DNA of 30,511 nt from positions 1 through 30,511 of the forward strand of contig CAJUFA010000037.1 in NCBI GenBank assembly GCA_910585725.1, written 5' to 3'. The position numbers and the translations under genes were made by a program. Every line of letters starts with the position of its first letter. Within the stretch, counting starts at the first letter, position 1. The notes below the pieces were generated by a model that saw nothing but the letters and a program-made list of their open reading frames with translations, ran no database searches and had not been told where the DNA came from. Shown piece by piece: positions 7,576 to 13,822 of this stretch. This stretch comes from an uncultured Dorea sp. Its GTDB lineage: Bacteria; Bacillota; Clostridia; Lachnospirales; Lachnospiraceae.

Positions 7576-7616
7576 GGAGGGTTTGACTTTTTTTGAGTCA
7601 TATCCTCCATATTTTT
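7576..7616 (+). promoter_or_regulatory. Hairpin covering the start region of the lipoprotein gene
   Basis: GGAGG (7576-7580) pairs with CCTCC (7604-7608), and TGACT (7584-7588) pairs with AGTCA (7596-7600), around a T-rich loop. It is followed by ATATTTTTAT. It could be an attenuator/terminator after the first cargo gene, or a structure that hides the only strong Shine-Dalgarno of the next gene together with its TTG start. Confidence 0.5.
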
Positions 7617-8015
7617 ATAACAGGAATCATTATGGCGGCGGTTATGCTGGCGGGATGCGCCGGGAGTCAGAAGCTTTCGGACAAATTCGACGAGGAGGAA
7701 GTGAAAGAGGCTGCCAGAGAAGTGATAGAAATCCTGAATGACAAAGATGTGGACACCCTTGTGGATGAGAAATGGAATTCTATGATGAAGAGTATGGCGG
7801 GCAAGGAGATGATGACAGATCAGGTACTTCCGATCGTAGAAGATCTTGGCGCTTTTGAGGAATTTGATAAGGAAGCCGTCACGGGAAGCAAGGATAAAGA
7901 CACAGAGCAGGAATTTGCGGTTGCAGTGGTAAAAGTCAAGTATGAGAAGCGTAAGGCTCAGTTTACGATATCCTTTGACGAGGATATGAAAGTGGGCGGT
8001 TTCTATATTAAATAA
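7593..8015 (+). CDS. Cargo lipoprotein, DUF3887-like
   Basis: 140 residues if translation starts at TTG 7593. A hydrophobic N-terminus ends in the lipobox LAGC (about residues 19-22), so the mature protein would be lipid-anchored on the outer face. The mature part (KLSDKFDEEEVKEAAREVIEIL..., then FTISFDEDMKVGGFYIK) has the length and ending of DUF3887 domains. The start is uncertain: the TTG lies in a hairpin loop, the signal has no N-terminal Lys/Arg, and ATG 7632 would leave too short a signal. ATG 7567 (MLWGGFDFF) is in another frame and would join after one extra T in the 7588-7594 T run, so a frameshift or slippage is possible. Confidence 0.72.
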   Translation: MSHILHIFITGIIMAAVMLAGCAGSQKLSDKFDEEEVKEAAREVIEILNDKDVDTLVDEKWNSMMKSMAGKEMMTDQVLPIVEDLGAFEEFDKEAVTGSKDKDTEQEFAVAVVKVKYEKRKAQFTISFDEDMKVGGFYIK

Positions 8016-8027
8016 AGGGAGAAGCGT

Positions 8028-8366
8028 ATGGAAAAATGGGCGGCGATGTGCGGTGGGATGAGTATTATTTTCTGGGGAATGGCGCTTTTATTTGCCCTCC
8101 TGAAGGGGAAAGCGGCTATCTTGATCTCCGGGTTTAATACGATGCCGAAGGAGCAGAGAAAGCAGTACGACAGAGAGAGGATGAGTAAGGATCAAAGGAA
8201 TGCATTTATCCTGTGGGCGGTCATTCTGGGGAGCGGAAGCCTCTTGTCTGAGCTGACTTCGTCGGAGAATGCGGCGATTGCAGCAGGTATTATCTGGCTT
8301 GTGGTATTTTTCCGGGACGTACATCTGGATGAAGAGAAAGCATTTGGGAAATATAAGATTAAGTAG
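8028..8366 (+). CDS. Cargo membrane protein, DUF3784-like
   Basis: 112 residues; ATG 8028 with AAAGGGAGAAG upstream, 12 bases after the lipoprotein stop. There are hydrophobic segments at about 8-32, 60-80 and 82-100. The loop motif GFNTMPKEQRKQYDRERMSKDQRNAF is typical of DUF3784 proteins of Gram-positive bacteria. It is the last gene before the right end of the element; its stop lies 8 bases from the right att arm. Function is unknown. Confidence 0.85.
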   Translation: MEKWAAMCGGMSIIFWGMALLFALLKGKAAILISGFNTMPKEQRKQYDRERMSKDQRNAFILWAVILGSGSLLSELTSSENAAIAAGIIWLVVFFRDVHLDEEKAFGKYKIK

Positions 8367-8370
8367 AAAG

Positions 8371-8396
8371 ATTATATCAGAATGCCCTCCTGTCTG
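8371..8396 (-). repeat. Right terminal inverted arm (attP half-site)
   Basis: Inverse counterpart of the left arm (22 of 26 positions). It includes TGATATAAT when read on the minus strand, an extended -10-like sequence pointing into the element. It also supplies the new stop codon of the truncated permease (8372-8374). Confidence 0.88.
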
Positions 8397-8422
8397 AATA
8401 CCTGGCTTGAGTATATGATCAG
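8371..8422 (+). other. attR of the serine-recombinase element
   Basis: Element arm (8371-8396), core AA (8397-8398), then the host half-site inside the permease gene (from 8399). Joined with the left host half this gives attB, which on the minus strand reads GTA TTT AAA ATG GAT TGG (Val-Phe-Lys-Met-Asp-Trp). That is the region just before the last membrane helix of the permease. Confidence 0.85.
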
Positions 8423-9088
8423 ATATCCAAGTCCGTCTCTTGCGGCAAGGAATTCTCCGATAATCACGCCCACCAGGCAGAGGCCGATATTAACCTTCAT
8501 ATTACTGATGATAGCCGGAATGGAACTTGGCAGCACTACTTTCGAAAGCGCGTGGAACCGATTGCCCCCCAGTGTGTAGATCAGCTTGATTTTACCCGGA
8601 TCTACGATGGTGAAGCTGGTGTACAGGCTTAAGATGCTTCCGAAGATAGCGACCGACATTCCGGCTACGATAATAGTCGTCTTGGTTGCCCCCAGCCACA
8701 CGATTAAAAGCGGCGCCAATGCGGACTTTGGGAGGCTGTTCAGTACGACAAGGTAAGGATCCAGGATCTCGGAGAGCTTGCTGCTGAACCACAGGGCGAC
8801 TGCCACCAGAATGCTGATGGCAATCACAAGCAGGAAGCTTATGATAGTTTCAAACAGTGTCACTCCGAGATGGAGGAATATACTTTTATCCAGGAGCATT
8901 CCGAAGAAACAAAGCGCGATCTTGGAGGGACTGCTGAAAATAAAGGAATCAATGATTCCCACATTGGCGGTAAATTCCCATACAAATAGAAAACTCAGAA
9001 GGATAAGTACTCGGGATATTCTGACGATTCGTTTATGCCTGCGGTGCATGAGCAGGTATTTCTTCTGTTCTGCCGACAGATTATTCAT
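8372..9088 (-). pseudogene. NitT/TauT-type ABC permease, 5' part, truncated by the element
   Basis: A 238-residue reading frame of the SsuC/TauC/ThiX-like permease family. An N-terminal helix (about 24-42) is followed by further membrane segments and the ATPase-contact loop region GGNRFHALSKVVLPSSIPAIIS with the EAA-type Gly. The natural protein ends at Phe231; the last seven residues (RQEGILI) are coded by the element's right arm. The final 34 residues lie at 4607-4711. Excision would give a 265-residue protein, the usual length. It overlaps the ATPase gene by 8 bases. In the present state the last helix is missing, so the transporter is probably inactive, though a shortened product could still be made. 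Confidence 0.9.
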
Positions 9089-9848
9089 CTGTGTTCAACT
9101 CCTTCCATATAAGATTAAAATATGTCTTGAATTCCGGGGCGTTGCGCCGGTTCAGCGGTGTGTCTGCGTCAAGGTTGAAGATCAACGGGATGGTCTGCTT
9201 GATGGTCGCCGGACGGCCGGAGAGGATGATGACGCGGTCGGCTAAAGAGATGGCTTCCGACAGGTCATGAGTTACAAGGAGGGCGGATTTACCTTCTTTG
9301 CGGATGATCTGGCCGATGTCGTCGCCGACGGTCAGGCGCGTCTGATAATCAAGAGCAGAGAAGGGTTCATCCAGAAGCAGAAGGTCAGGCTCTAATACCA
9401 GGGTTCGGATCAGGGCGGCTCTCTGCCGCATGCCTCCGGATAATTCAGAAGGGTGCGAGGATTCGAATTGGCGGAGGCCGTAGAGATCTAACAGATCGTG
9501 GGCTCGTTCCCTGGTTCGGGCAGTCAGCATGTGTTGAATCTCAAGTCCCAGGATCACGTTGTTGTATATGGTTCTCCATTCAAAAAGTTCGTCGTGCTGA
9601 AGCATATAGCCTACGTTCGTGGTACTTTCTTTTAAGTATTTTCCATTAATCTTGATCAGACCTTTCTCCGGTTCCAGGAGTCCGGAGATTAGTGAGAGAA
9701 GGGTAGATTTGCCGCATCCGGACGGACCCACTATAGAGACGAATTCGCCTTTGTTCAGTGCAAAAGAGATGTCCGTGAGAGCGGGGGTCTCGCCGTCCAG
9801 GGTATGATAGGCATAATGGATATTCTTAAGTTCTAATACTTGTTCCAT
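9081..9848 (-). CDS. ABC transporter ATP-binding protein, NitT/TauT family (SsuB/TauB/ThiZ-like)
   Basis: 255 residues. Walker A GPSGCGKST (41-49), Q-loop in YMLQHDELFEW, signature LSGGMRQRAALIRTL, Walker B LLLLDEPFSALD and switch His in LLVTHDL. ATG 9848 has AGGAGGTTTCT upstream. It pairs with the permease encoded just downstream on the same strand. The family imports sulfonates, taurine, nitrate, pyrimidine precursors of thiamine and similar small molecules; the substrate cannot be told here because no substrate-binding protein gene is adjacent. No thiamine riboswitch pattern is visible upstream. Confidence 0.92.
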   Translation of the reverse strand: MEQVLELKNIHYAYHTLDGETPALTDISFALNKGEFVSIVGPSGCGKSTLLSLISGLLEPEKGLIKINGKYLKESTTNVGYMLQHDELFEWRTIYNNVILGLEIQHMLTARTRERAHDLLDLYGLRQFESSHPSELSGGMRQRAALIRTLVLEPDLLLLDEPFSALDYQTRLTVGDDIGQIIRKEGKSALLVTHDLSEAISLADRVIILSGRPATIKQTIPLIFNLDADTPLNRRNAPEFKTYFNLIWKELNTDE

Positions 9849-9925
9849 AGAAACCTCCTGTATTTGGTTGTGATTCAGCTTAAAGTCACTGTGATGCAGT
9901 TCCCTCGCAGCTAAAAATTGAATGA

Positions 9926-9943
9926 TTACATTATTTTATGTAA
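9926..9943. promoter_or_regulatory. Palindrome upstream of the ATPase/permease genes
   Basis: TTACAT (9926-9931), 6 bases, ATGTAA (9938-9943). It lies in the divergent region, about 80 bases upstream of the ATPase start and just upstream of the queH promoter. It is an operator candidate by symmetry only. Confidence 0.35.
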
Positions 9944-9970
9944 ATATCGGGATTTCGTGACGGATTCATC

Positions 9971-9999
9971 TTGTCAGAAGTAAAGAAAGCGGTTATAAT
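9971..9999 (+). promoter_or_regulatory. Promoter of queH
   Basis: TTGTCA (9971-9976), a 17-base spacer and TATAAT (9994-9999). The predicted start is near 10006, leaving an ~80-base leader that can fold. Confidence 0.85.
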
Positions 10000-10017
10000 G
10001 CAAAAGTATACATAAGC

Positions 10018-10075
10018 AGACAGAGTCCGACAATGCGCCTAAGACGGTTCGGCGGGGTCGAGATGTCTTTGGAGG
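10018..10075 (+). ncRNA. Structured 5' leader of queH (riboswitch-like candidate)
   Basis: Nested pairings: AGACA (10018-10022) with TGTCT (10064-10068), CGAC (10028-10031) with GTCG (10057-10060), and CGCC (10036-10039) with GGCG (10051-10054). An alternative, mutually exclusive pairing joins CCTAAGAC (10038-10045) with GTCTTTGG (10065-10072), 7 of 8 pairs, reaching into the GGAGG Shine-Dalgarno (10071-10075). This is the layout of a translation-controlling leader. It does not match the preQ1-I pattern I know. A queuosine-precursor ligand is inferred from the downstream gene only. Confidence 0.4.
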
Positions 10076-10085
10076 AAAAGATTCA

Positions 10086-10700
10086 ATGAATTACCAGAAA
10101 GAATTGGATAAATTGATTGAGCGGCTGGAAAAGCAGGAAATGGCGCCAAGTCTTTTACTGCACAGCTGCTGCGCGCCTTGCAGCAGTTATGTTATAGAAT
10201 ATTTGAGTAATTATTTTAAGATTACCATATTCTATTATAATCCGAATATTTATCCGGAGAGCGAATATACAAAGCGTATACTGGAACAGCAGACTTTGAT
10301 TACGCAGATGAAGACCCGATATCCGGTTGCGTTCATGGCGGGGAACTATGACAGCGATCGTTTCTATGAGATGGCGAAGGGTCTGGAGCATGTAAAGGAA
10401 GGTAAAGAGAGGTGCTTTCGATGCTATGAGCTGAGACTTCGGGAGGCGTCGGAGGTTGCGAAGAAGTGTGGATTTGATTATTTTACGACTACTTTAAGCA
10501 TCAGTCCCCTTAAGAACGCGGCTAAGCTGAATGAGATTGGGATGCGTCTTTCCGAGGAATACGGGGTAAAGTATCTGGTATCTGATTTTAAGAAGAAGAA
10601 CGGTTATAAGCGTTCGATTGAATTGTCAAAGAAATATGATCTGTACCGGCAGGATTACTGTGGATGCGAGTTCTCCGTGCCGGCGTCGCGAAGGGCGTAG
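10086..10700 (+). CDS. queH: Epoxyqueuosine reductase QueH
   Basis: 204 residues, DUF208/QueH family. It reduces epoxyqueuosine to queuosine in the wobble position of tRNAs with GUN anticodons, as the non-homologous substitute for QueG. Conserved cysteines are present: HSCCAPCSS (Cys28, Cys29, Cys32), ERCFRCYELRL (Cys110, Cys113) and YCGCEFS (Cys192, Cys194), the ligands for the iron-sulfur and iron sites. YYNPNIYPESEY and the TTTLSISPLKN stretch are also typical. ATG 10086 follows TTGGAGGAAAAG. It stands alone behind its own promoter and a folded leader. Confidence 0.94.
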   Translation: MNYQKELDKLIERLEKQEMAPSLLLHSCCAPCSSYVIEYLSNYFKITIFYYNPNIYPESEYTKRILEQQTLITQMKTRYPVAFMAGNYDSDRFYEMAKGLEHVKEGKERCFRCYELRLREASEVAKKCGFDYFTTTLSISPLKNAAKLNEIGMRLSEEYGVKYLVSDFKKKNGYKRSIELSKKYDLYRQDYCGCEFSVPASRRA

Positions 10701-10741
10701 ATTGGTATTTTAACGTTTTGCTTCGTTTTTAAGAAGCTTAT

Positions 10742-10755
10742 GGCTGGTAAATAAG
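10742..10755 (+). repeat. 14-base motif shared by the argH and asd upstream regions
   Basis: GGCTGGTAAATAAG occurs at 10742-10755 and again at 12267-12280, each about 33-39 bases before the start codon. The flanks are also alike (A/G-rich run leading to the ribosome site). It may be a duplicated promoter or leader segment. Confidence 0.6.
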
Positions 10756-10793
10756 CAATAGAAAGAAAAAGCATATAAGGGAGATGGAAAGAT

Positions 10794-12173
10794 ATGGCAC
10801 AGTTATGGGGCGGCCGTTTTACTAAAGAAACAGATCGGCTGGTATATGATTTTAACGCGTCGATCTCTTTCGACAAGAGATTCTATGCCCAGGATATCCG
10901 GGGCAGTATCGCGCATGTGATGATGCTGGCGAGGCAGGGAATCCTGACAGGATCCGAGAAAGATGAGATTGTGAACGGCTTGGAGGGGATCTTAAGCGAC
11001 GTTGAGAGCGGAAAACTTGAGATTACGGATCAGTATGAAGATATCCACAGTTTTGTGGAGGCGACGCTGATCGACCGGATCGGAGAGTCGGGAAAAAAGC
11101 TGCATACCGGAAGAAGCCGCAACGACCAGGTGGCGTTGGATATGAAGCTTTATGCCAGGGACGAGGTGCATATATTAAATCAATTGGTCAGGGAGCTGCT
11201 TCTTTCGATTCTTACGATCATGGAAGAGAATGTGGACACTTATATGCCGGGATTTACGCATCTTCAGAAAGCGCAGCCGGTTACGCTGGCACATCATATG
11301 GGGGCGTACTTTGAGATGTTCCGAAGGGATCATGAGAGACTTGTGGGAATCTATGACAGGATGGATACTTGTCCGTTGGGTTCCGGCGCACTTGCGGGAA
11401 CGACTTATCCTTTGGACCGGGATTATACGGCGAGTCTGCTTGGATTCGAAGGTCCGACAAGAAACAGTATGGACGGAGTTTCGGATCGGGATTATCTTCT
11501 GGAATTATTGTCGGCGCTTTCGATTATGATGATGCATTTGAGCCGCTTTTCCGAAGAGGTGATCATCTGGAATTCCAATGAATACCAATTCGTGGAGATT
11601 GACGACGCCTACAGTACCGGAAGCAGTATTATGCCGCAGAAGAAGAATCCGGATATCGCGGAACTAGTCCGCGGAAAGACCGGTCGTGTCTATGGTGCGC
11701 TGAATGCTCTTCTGGTTGCCATGAAGGGAATTCCCCTTGCATATAATAAGGATATGCAGGAGGATAAGGAATGGGCGTTCGACGCGATTGATACGGCGAA
11801 GGGATGTCTTACCCTATTTACCGGAATGCTTAGGACTATGAATTTTAAAAAGGAACGAATGGAAGACAGTGCAAAACATGGATTTACCAACGCTACGGAT
11901 GCGGCGGATTATCTGGTAAACCACGGCGTGCCGTTCCGGGATGCCCACGGCATTGTGGGACAACTGGTGCTTCTGTGTATCGAGAAGAAAGTCGCTCTTG
12001 ACGATCTGCCGCTTGAGGAGTATCGGAGGATATCGCCGGTATTTAAAGAAGACATCTATGATGCGATCAGCATGGAGACTTGCGTGAATAAGCGCGTCAC
12101 GACCGGGGCGCCCGGGAAGACGGCGATGGAGGCGGAGATCGTCGCCTGCAGAAAATATCTGGGTGAGTATTAA
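10794..12173 (+). CDS. argH: Argininosuccinate lyase
   Basis: 459 residues, the usual length. It splits argininosuccinate into arginine and fumarate, the last step of arginine synthesis, as a cytoplasmic tetramer. The start MAQLWGGRFTKETD, the substrate-binding HTGRSRNDQVALD, the TFTHLQ-like GFTHLQKAQPVTLAHH and the family signature GSSIMPQKKNPD (about 277-288, with the catalytic Ser loop) are all intact. ATG 10794 has AAGGGAGATGGAAAG upstream. No argG is next to it. The upstream gap carries a 14-base sequence repeated upstream of asd. Confidence 0.97.
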   Translation: MAQLWGGRFTKETDRLVYDFNASISFDKRFYAQDIRGSIAHVMMLARQGILTGSEKDEIVNGLEGILSDVESGKLEITDQYEDIHSFVEATLIDRIGESGKKLHTGRSRNDQVALDMKLYARDEVHILNQLVRELLLSILTIMEENVDTYMPGFTHLQKAQPVTLAHHMGAYFEMFRRDHERLVGIYDRMDTCPLGSGALAGTTYPLDRDYTASLLGFEGPTRNSMDGVSDRDYLLELLSALSIMMMHLSRFSEEVIIWNSNEYQFVEIDDAYSTGSSIMPQKKNPDIAELVRGKTGRVYGALNALLVAMKGIPLAYNKDMQEDKEWAFDAIDTAKGCLTLFTGMLRTMNFKKERMEDSAKHGFTNATDAADYLVNHGVPFRDAHGIVGQLVLLCIEKKVALDDLPLEEYRRISPVFKEDIYDAISMETCVNKRVTTGAPGKTAMEAEIVACRKYLGEY

Positions 12174-12217
12174 TATATGAATATAACGGATGCCTGAACA
12201 AAGACATTCTGATGAAA

Positions 12218-12232
12218 GCGCGGAGATCGCGC
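12218..12232 (+). other. Small GC hairpin between argH and asd
   Basis: GCGCG-GAGAT-CGCGC, a 5-bp perfect stem with no T-run after it, so not a standard terminator. It lies in the 139-base argH-asd gap; otherwise I see no gene there. Confidence 0.35.
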
Positions 12233-12266
12233 GGTAAGAAGTTATCCGGTCAAGAAGATGATTGAC

Positions 12267-12280
12267 GGCTGGTAAATAAG
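12267..12280 (+). repeat. Second copy of the 14-base argH/asd motif
   Basis: Identical to 10742-10755. A -35-like TTGACG (12262-12267) abuts it here, with TAAAGA 16 bases downstream, so this copy may sit in the spacer of a weak asd promoter. Confidence 0.55.
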
Positions 12281-12312
12281 TAGTAAAGAATGATAAAAGG
12301 AGTAAAAGAATC

Positions 12313-13407
12313 ATGGAACAGAAATTAAGAGTAGGTATTTTAGGAGCAACGGGAATGGTTGGACAGCGCTTTATCTCACTGCTTGAGAATCATCCGTGGT
12401 TTGAGGTGGTAACGGTAGCGGCAAGCCCGAGGTCTGCAGGGAAGACTTATGAGGAAGCGGTGGGAGACCGCTGGAAGATGACGACGCCGATTCCGGAGGG
12501 AGTAAAGAAGCTGGCAGTATTGAATGTCAATGATGTAGAGAAGGTTGCAGAGACTGTTGACTTTGTGTTCAGCGCCGTAGATATGACGAAGGATGAGATC
12601 AAGGCGATCGAAGAGGAATATGCGAAGACCGAGACGCCGGTTGTATCGAATAACAGCGCGCACCGGTGGACTCCGGACGTACCGATGGTGGTGCCGGAGA
12701 TTAATGCCGATCATTTTGCGGTGATTGAAGACCAGAAGAAGCGTCTTGGAACGACACGGGGGTTTATCGCAGTAAAGCCGAACTGTTCGATTCAAAGTTA
12801 TGCGCCGTGTCTGGCCGCATGGAAGGAATTTGAACCTACGGAAGTGATCGCGACGACTTATCAGGCTATCTCAGGCGCAGGCAAGACATTCAAAGACTGG
12901 CCGGAGATGGTAGAGAATATTATTCCGTATATAGGCGGGGAGGAAGAGAAAAGCGAGCAGGAGCCGCTCCGTGTATTAGGCAGGGTTGAAGGAGGACAGA
13001 TCGTAAAAGCCGATCTGCCGAAAATAACCTGTCAGTGTATCCGTGTGCCCGTTCTGAACGGCCACACTGCGGCAGTATTTGTTAAGTTTGGGAAGAAACC
13101 TTCGAAGGAAGAACTGATCGAAAAGCTGGTGAACTATAAAGGGTATCCTCAGGAGCAGAATCTTCCGAGCGCGCCGAAGCAGTTTATCCAATACCTCGGT
13201 GAGGATAACCGTCCGCAGGTAACCATGGATGTAGACTATGAGAAGGGGATGGGAGTCTCCATCGGGCGGCTGAGAGAGGACAGTATCTATGATTATAAAT
13301 TTGTCGGACTTTCCCATAACACCGTGCGCGGGGCGGCAGGAGGAGCGGTCCTCTGTGCGGAAGCGCTGACGGCAAAAGGGTACATTAAAACAAAAGATCC
13401 GCGATAA
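12313..13407 (+). CDS. asd: Aspartate-semialdehyde dehydrogenase (archaeal/fungal-type)
   Basis: 364 residues. It makes L-aspartate 4-semialdehyde from aspartyl phosphate with NADPH, the branch point to lysine, diaminopimelate, threonine and methionine. The Rossmann motif GILGATGMVGQRF is at residues 8-20. The catalytic Cys158 lies in KPNCSIQ, and the active-site His lies in VLNGHTAAVFVKFG. Length and the RWKMTTPIPEG and SNNSAHRW stretches fit the variant found in archaea, fungi and many Clostridia rather than the short E. coli type. ATG 12313 follows AAAAGGAGTAAAAGAATC. A strong terminator follows. Confidence 0.95.
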   Translation: MEQKLRVGILGATGMVGQRFISLLENHPWFEVVTVAASPRSAGKTYEEAVGDRWKMTTPIPEGVKKLAVLNVNDVEKVAETVDFVFSAVDMTKDEIKAIEEEYAKTETPVVSNNSAHRWTPDVPMVVPEINADHFAVIEDQKKRLGTTRGFIAVKPNCSIQSYAPCLAAWKEFEPTEVIATTYQAISGAGKTFKDWPEMVENIIPYIGGEEEKSEQEPLRVLGRVEGGQIVKADLPKITCQCIRVPVLNGHTAAVFVKFGKKPSKEELIEKLVNYKGYPQEQNLPSAPKQFIQYLGEDNRPQVTMDVDYEKGMGVSIGRLREDSIYDYKFVGLSHNTVRGAAGGAVLCAEALTAKGYIKTKDPR

Positions 13408-13418
13408 ATTTTAAAGCC

Positions 13419-13474
13419 AAAATCCCCTTTGCGGGCAGCGCTCTGCAGCGTGTCCGGCAAAGGGGATTTTGACT
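13419..13474. terminator. Bidirectional terminator between asd and the convergent small gene
   Basis: A perfect 14-bp stem AAAATCCCCTTTGC (13419-13432) with GCAAAGGGGATTTT (13457-13470), with a further inner GCAG/CTGC hairpin. A/T-rich ends on both sides allow use by both converging genes. Confidence 0.92.
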
Positions 13475-13512
13475 TTTACGGTATTCTTCAAATATGCATA
13501 CAGACATTGGGT

Positions 13513-13797
13513 CTATCTTTCACAAACGGTAACTTCCACTTCGTCGCCGTCGGACTTTTTTAGCTGTTCACGAATTGACTTCAGCATTCCTATGATATAG
13601 CAGATACTGCCGTCGGGATTTTTCACGCCCATATTTACAATACTGCCGTCATATGGAATCCCGTCGAACGTGACATGAACTTTAACTCTGCCTTTACCGA
13701 ATTCTTTGCGTATATCGTGGGGAAACTTAATATATGCTCCGCCTTTTTCCGGAATAAGGTAAATTTTAGATGTAAATCTATATATTTTTTCAGCCAT
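13513..13797 (-). CDS. DUF1905-like small protein
   Basis: 94 residues; start at ATG 13797, with AAAGGA upstream on the minus strand (an in-frame TTG two codons earlier is less likely). The pattern KIYLIPEKGGAYIKFPHDIRKEFGKGRVKVHVTFDGIPYDGSIVNMG and an ending rich in DEVEV fits the small beta-rich DUF1905 fold, here without the YdeI-type C-terminal part. It is convergent with asd and lies 25 bases downstream of the MATE gene start side block. Biochemical role unknown. Confidence 0.82.
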   Translation of the reverse strand: MAEKIYRFTSKIYLIPEKGGAYIKFPHDIRKEFGKGRVKVHVTFDGIPYDGSIVNMGVKNPDGSICYIIGMLKSIREQLKKSDGDEVEVTVCER

Positions 13798-13822
13798 TTT
13801 CAATTCCTTTCACATTTCGTTT

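Larger units (their letters stand above)
4713..8396 (+). mobile_element. 3684-bp serine-recombinase integrative element inserted in a permease gene
   Basis: Boundaries are defined by the AA core at 4713-4714 and 8397-8398 and by 26-base terminal arms (4715-4740 and 8371-8396) that are inverted copies with 22 of 26 positions identical. Gene order is: possible leader peptide, 47-aa small protein, large serine recombinase, then a DUF4190-like membrane protein, a DUF3887-like lipoprotein and a DUF3784-like membrane protein, all on the plus strand. There are no conjugation, replication or phage structural genes, so if it moves between cells it must be carried by another vehicle. Excision would give a 3684-bp circle with a quasi-palindromic attP and restore the transporter gene. 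No target duplication beyond the 2-bp core is seen, as expected of serine integrases and unlike DDE transposases. Confidence 0.9.

Noticed and set aside
4713..8398. Reading the inverted ends as terminal repeats of a DDE transposon or insertion sequence
   Set aside because: There is no transposase of that type and no target duplication. The only recombinase is a serine enzyme, and the arms are symmetric about a 2-bp core as in attP.
4713..8398. An invertible segment flipped between the inverted arms
   Set aside because: The flanking permease pieces are on the same strand in correct order, so the layout is an insertion. Inversion between arms would not restore any gene and would need symmetric cores.
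9849..9990. Thiamine pyrophosphate riboswitch upstream of the NitT/TauT-type ATPase
   Set aside because: The conserved CTGAGA and ACCTGA blocks are absent in the minus-strand leader.
10006..10085. Classic preQ1-I riboswitch upstream of queH
   Set aside because: The short hairpin followed by an A-rich tail is not seen; the leader folds differently. It is kept only as an unclassified structured leader.
12174..12312. Lysine riboswitch or T-box upstream of asd
   Set aside because: The gap is too short for a lysine riboswitch and lacks its conserved blocks. No T-box sequence (TGGNACCGCG) is present.
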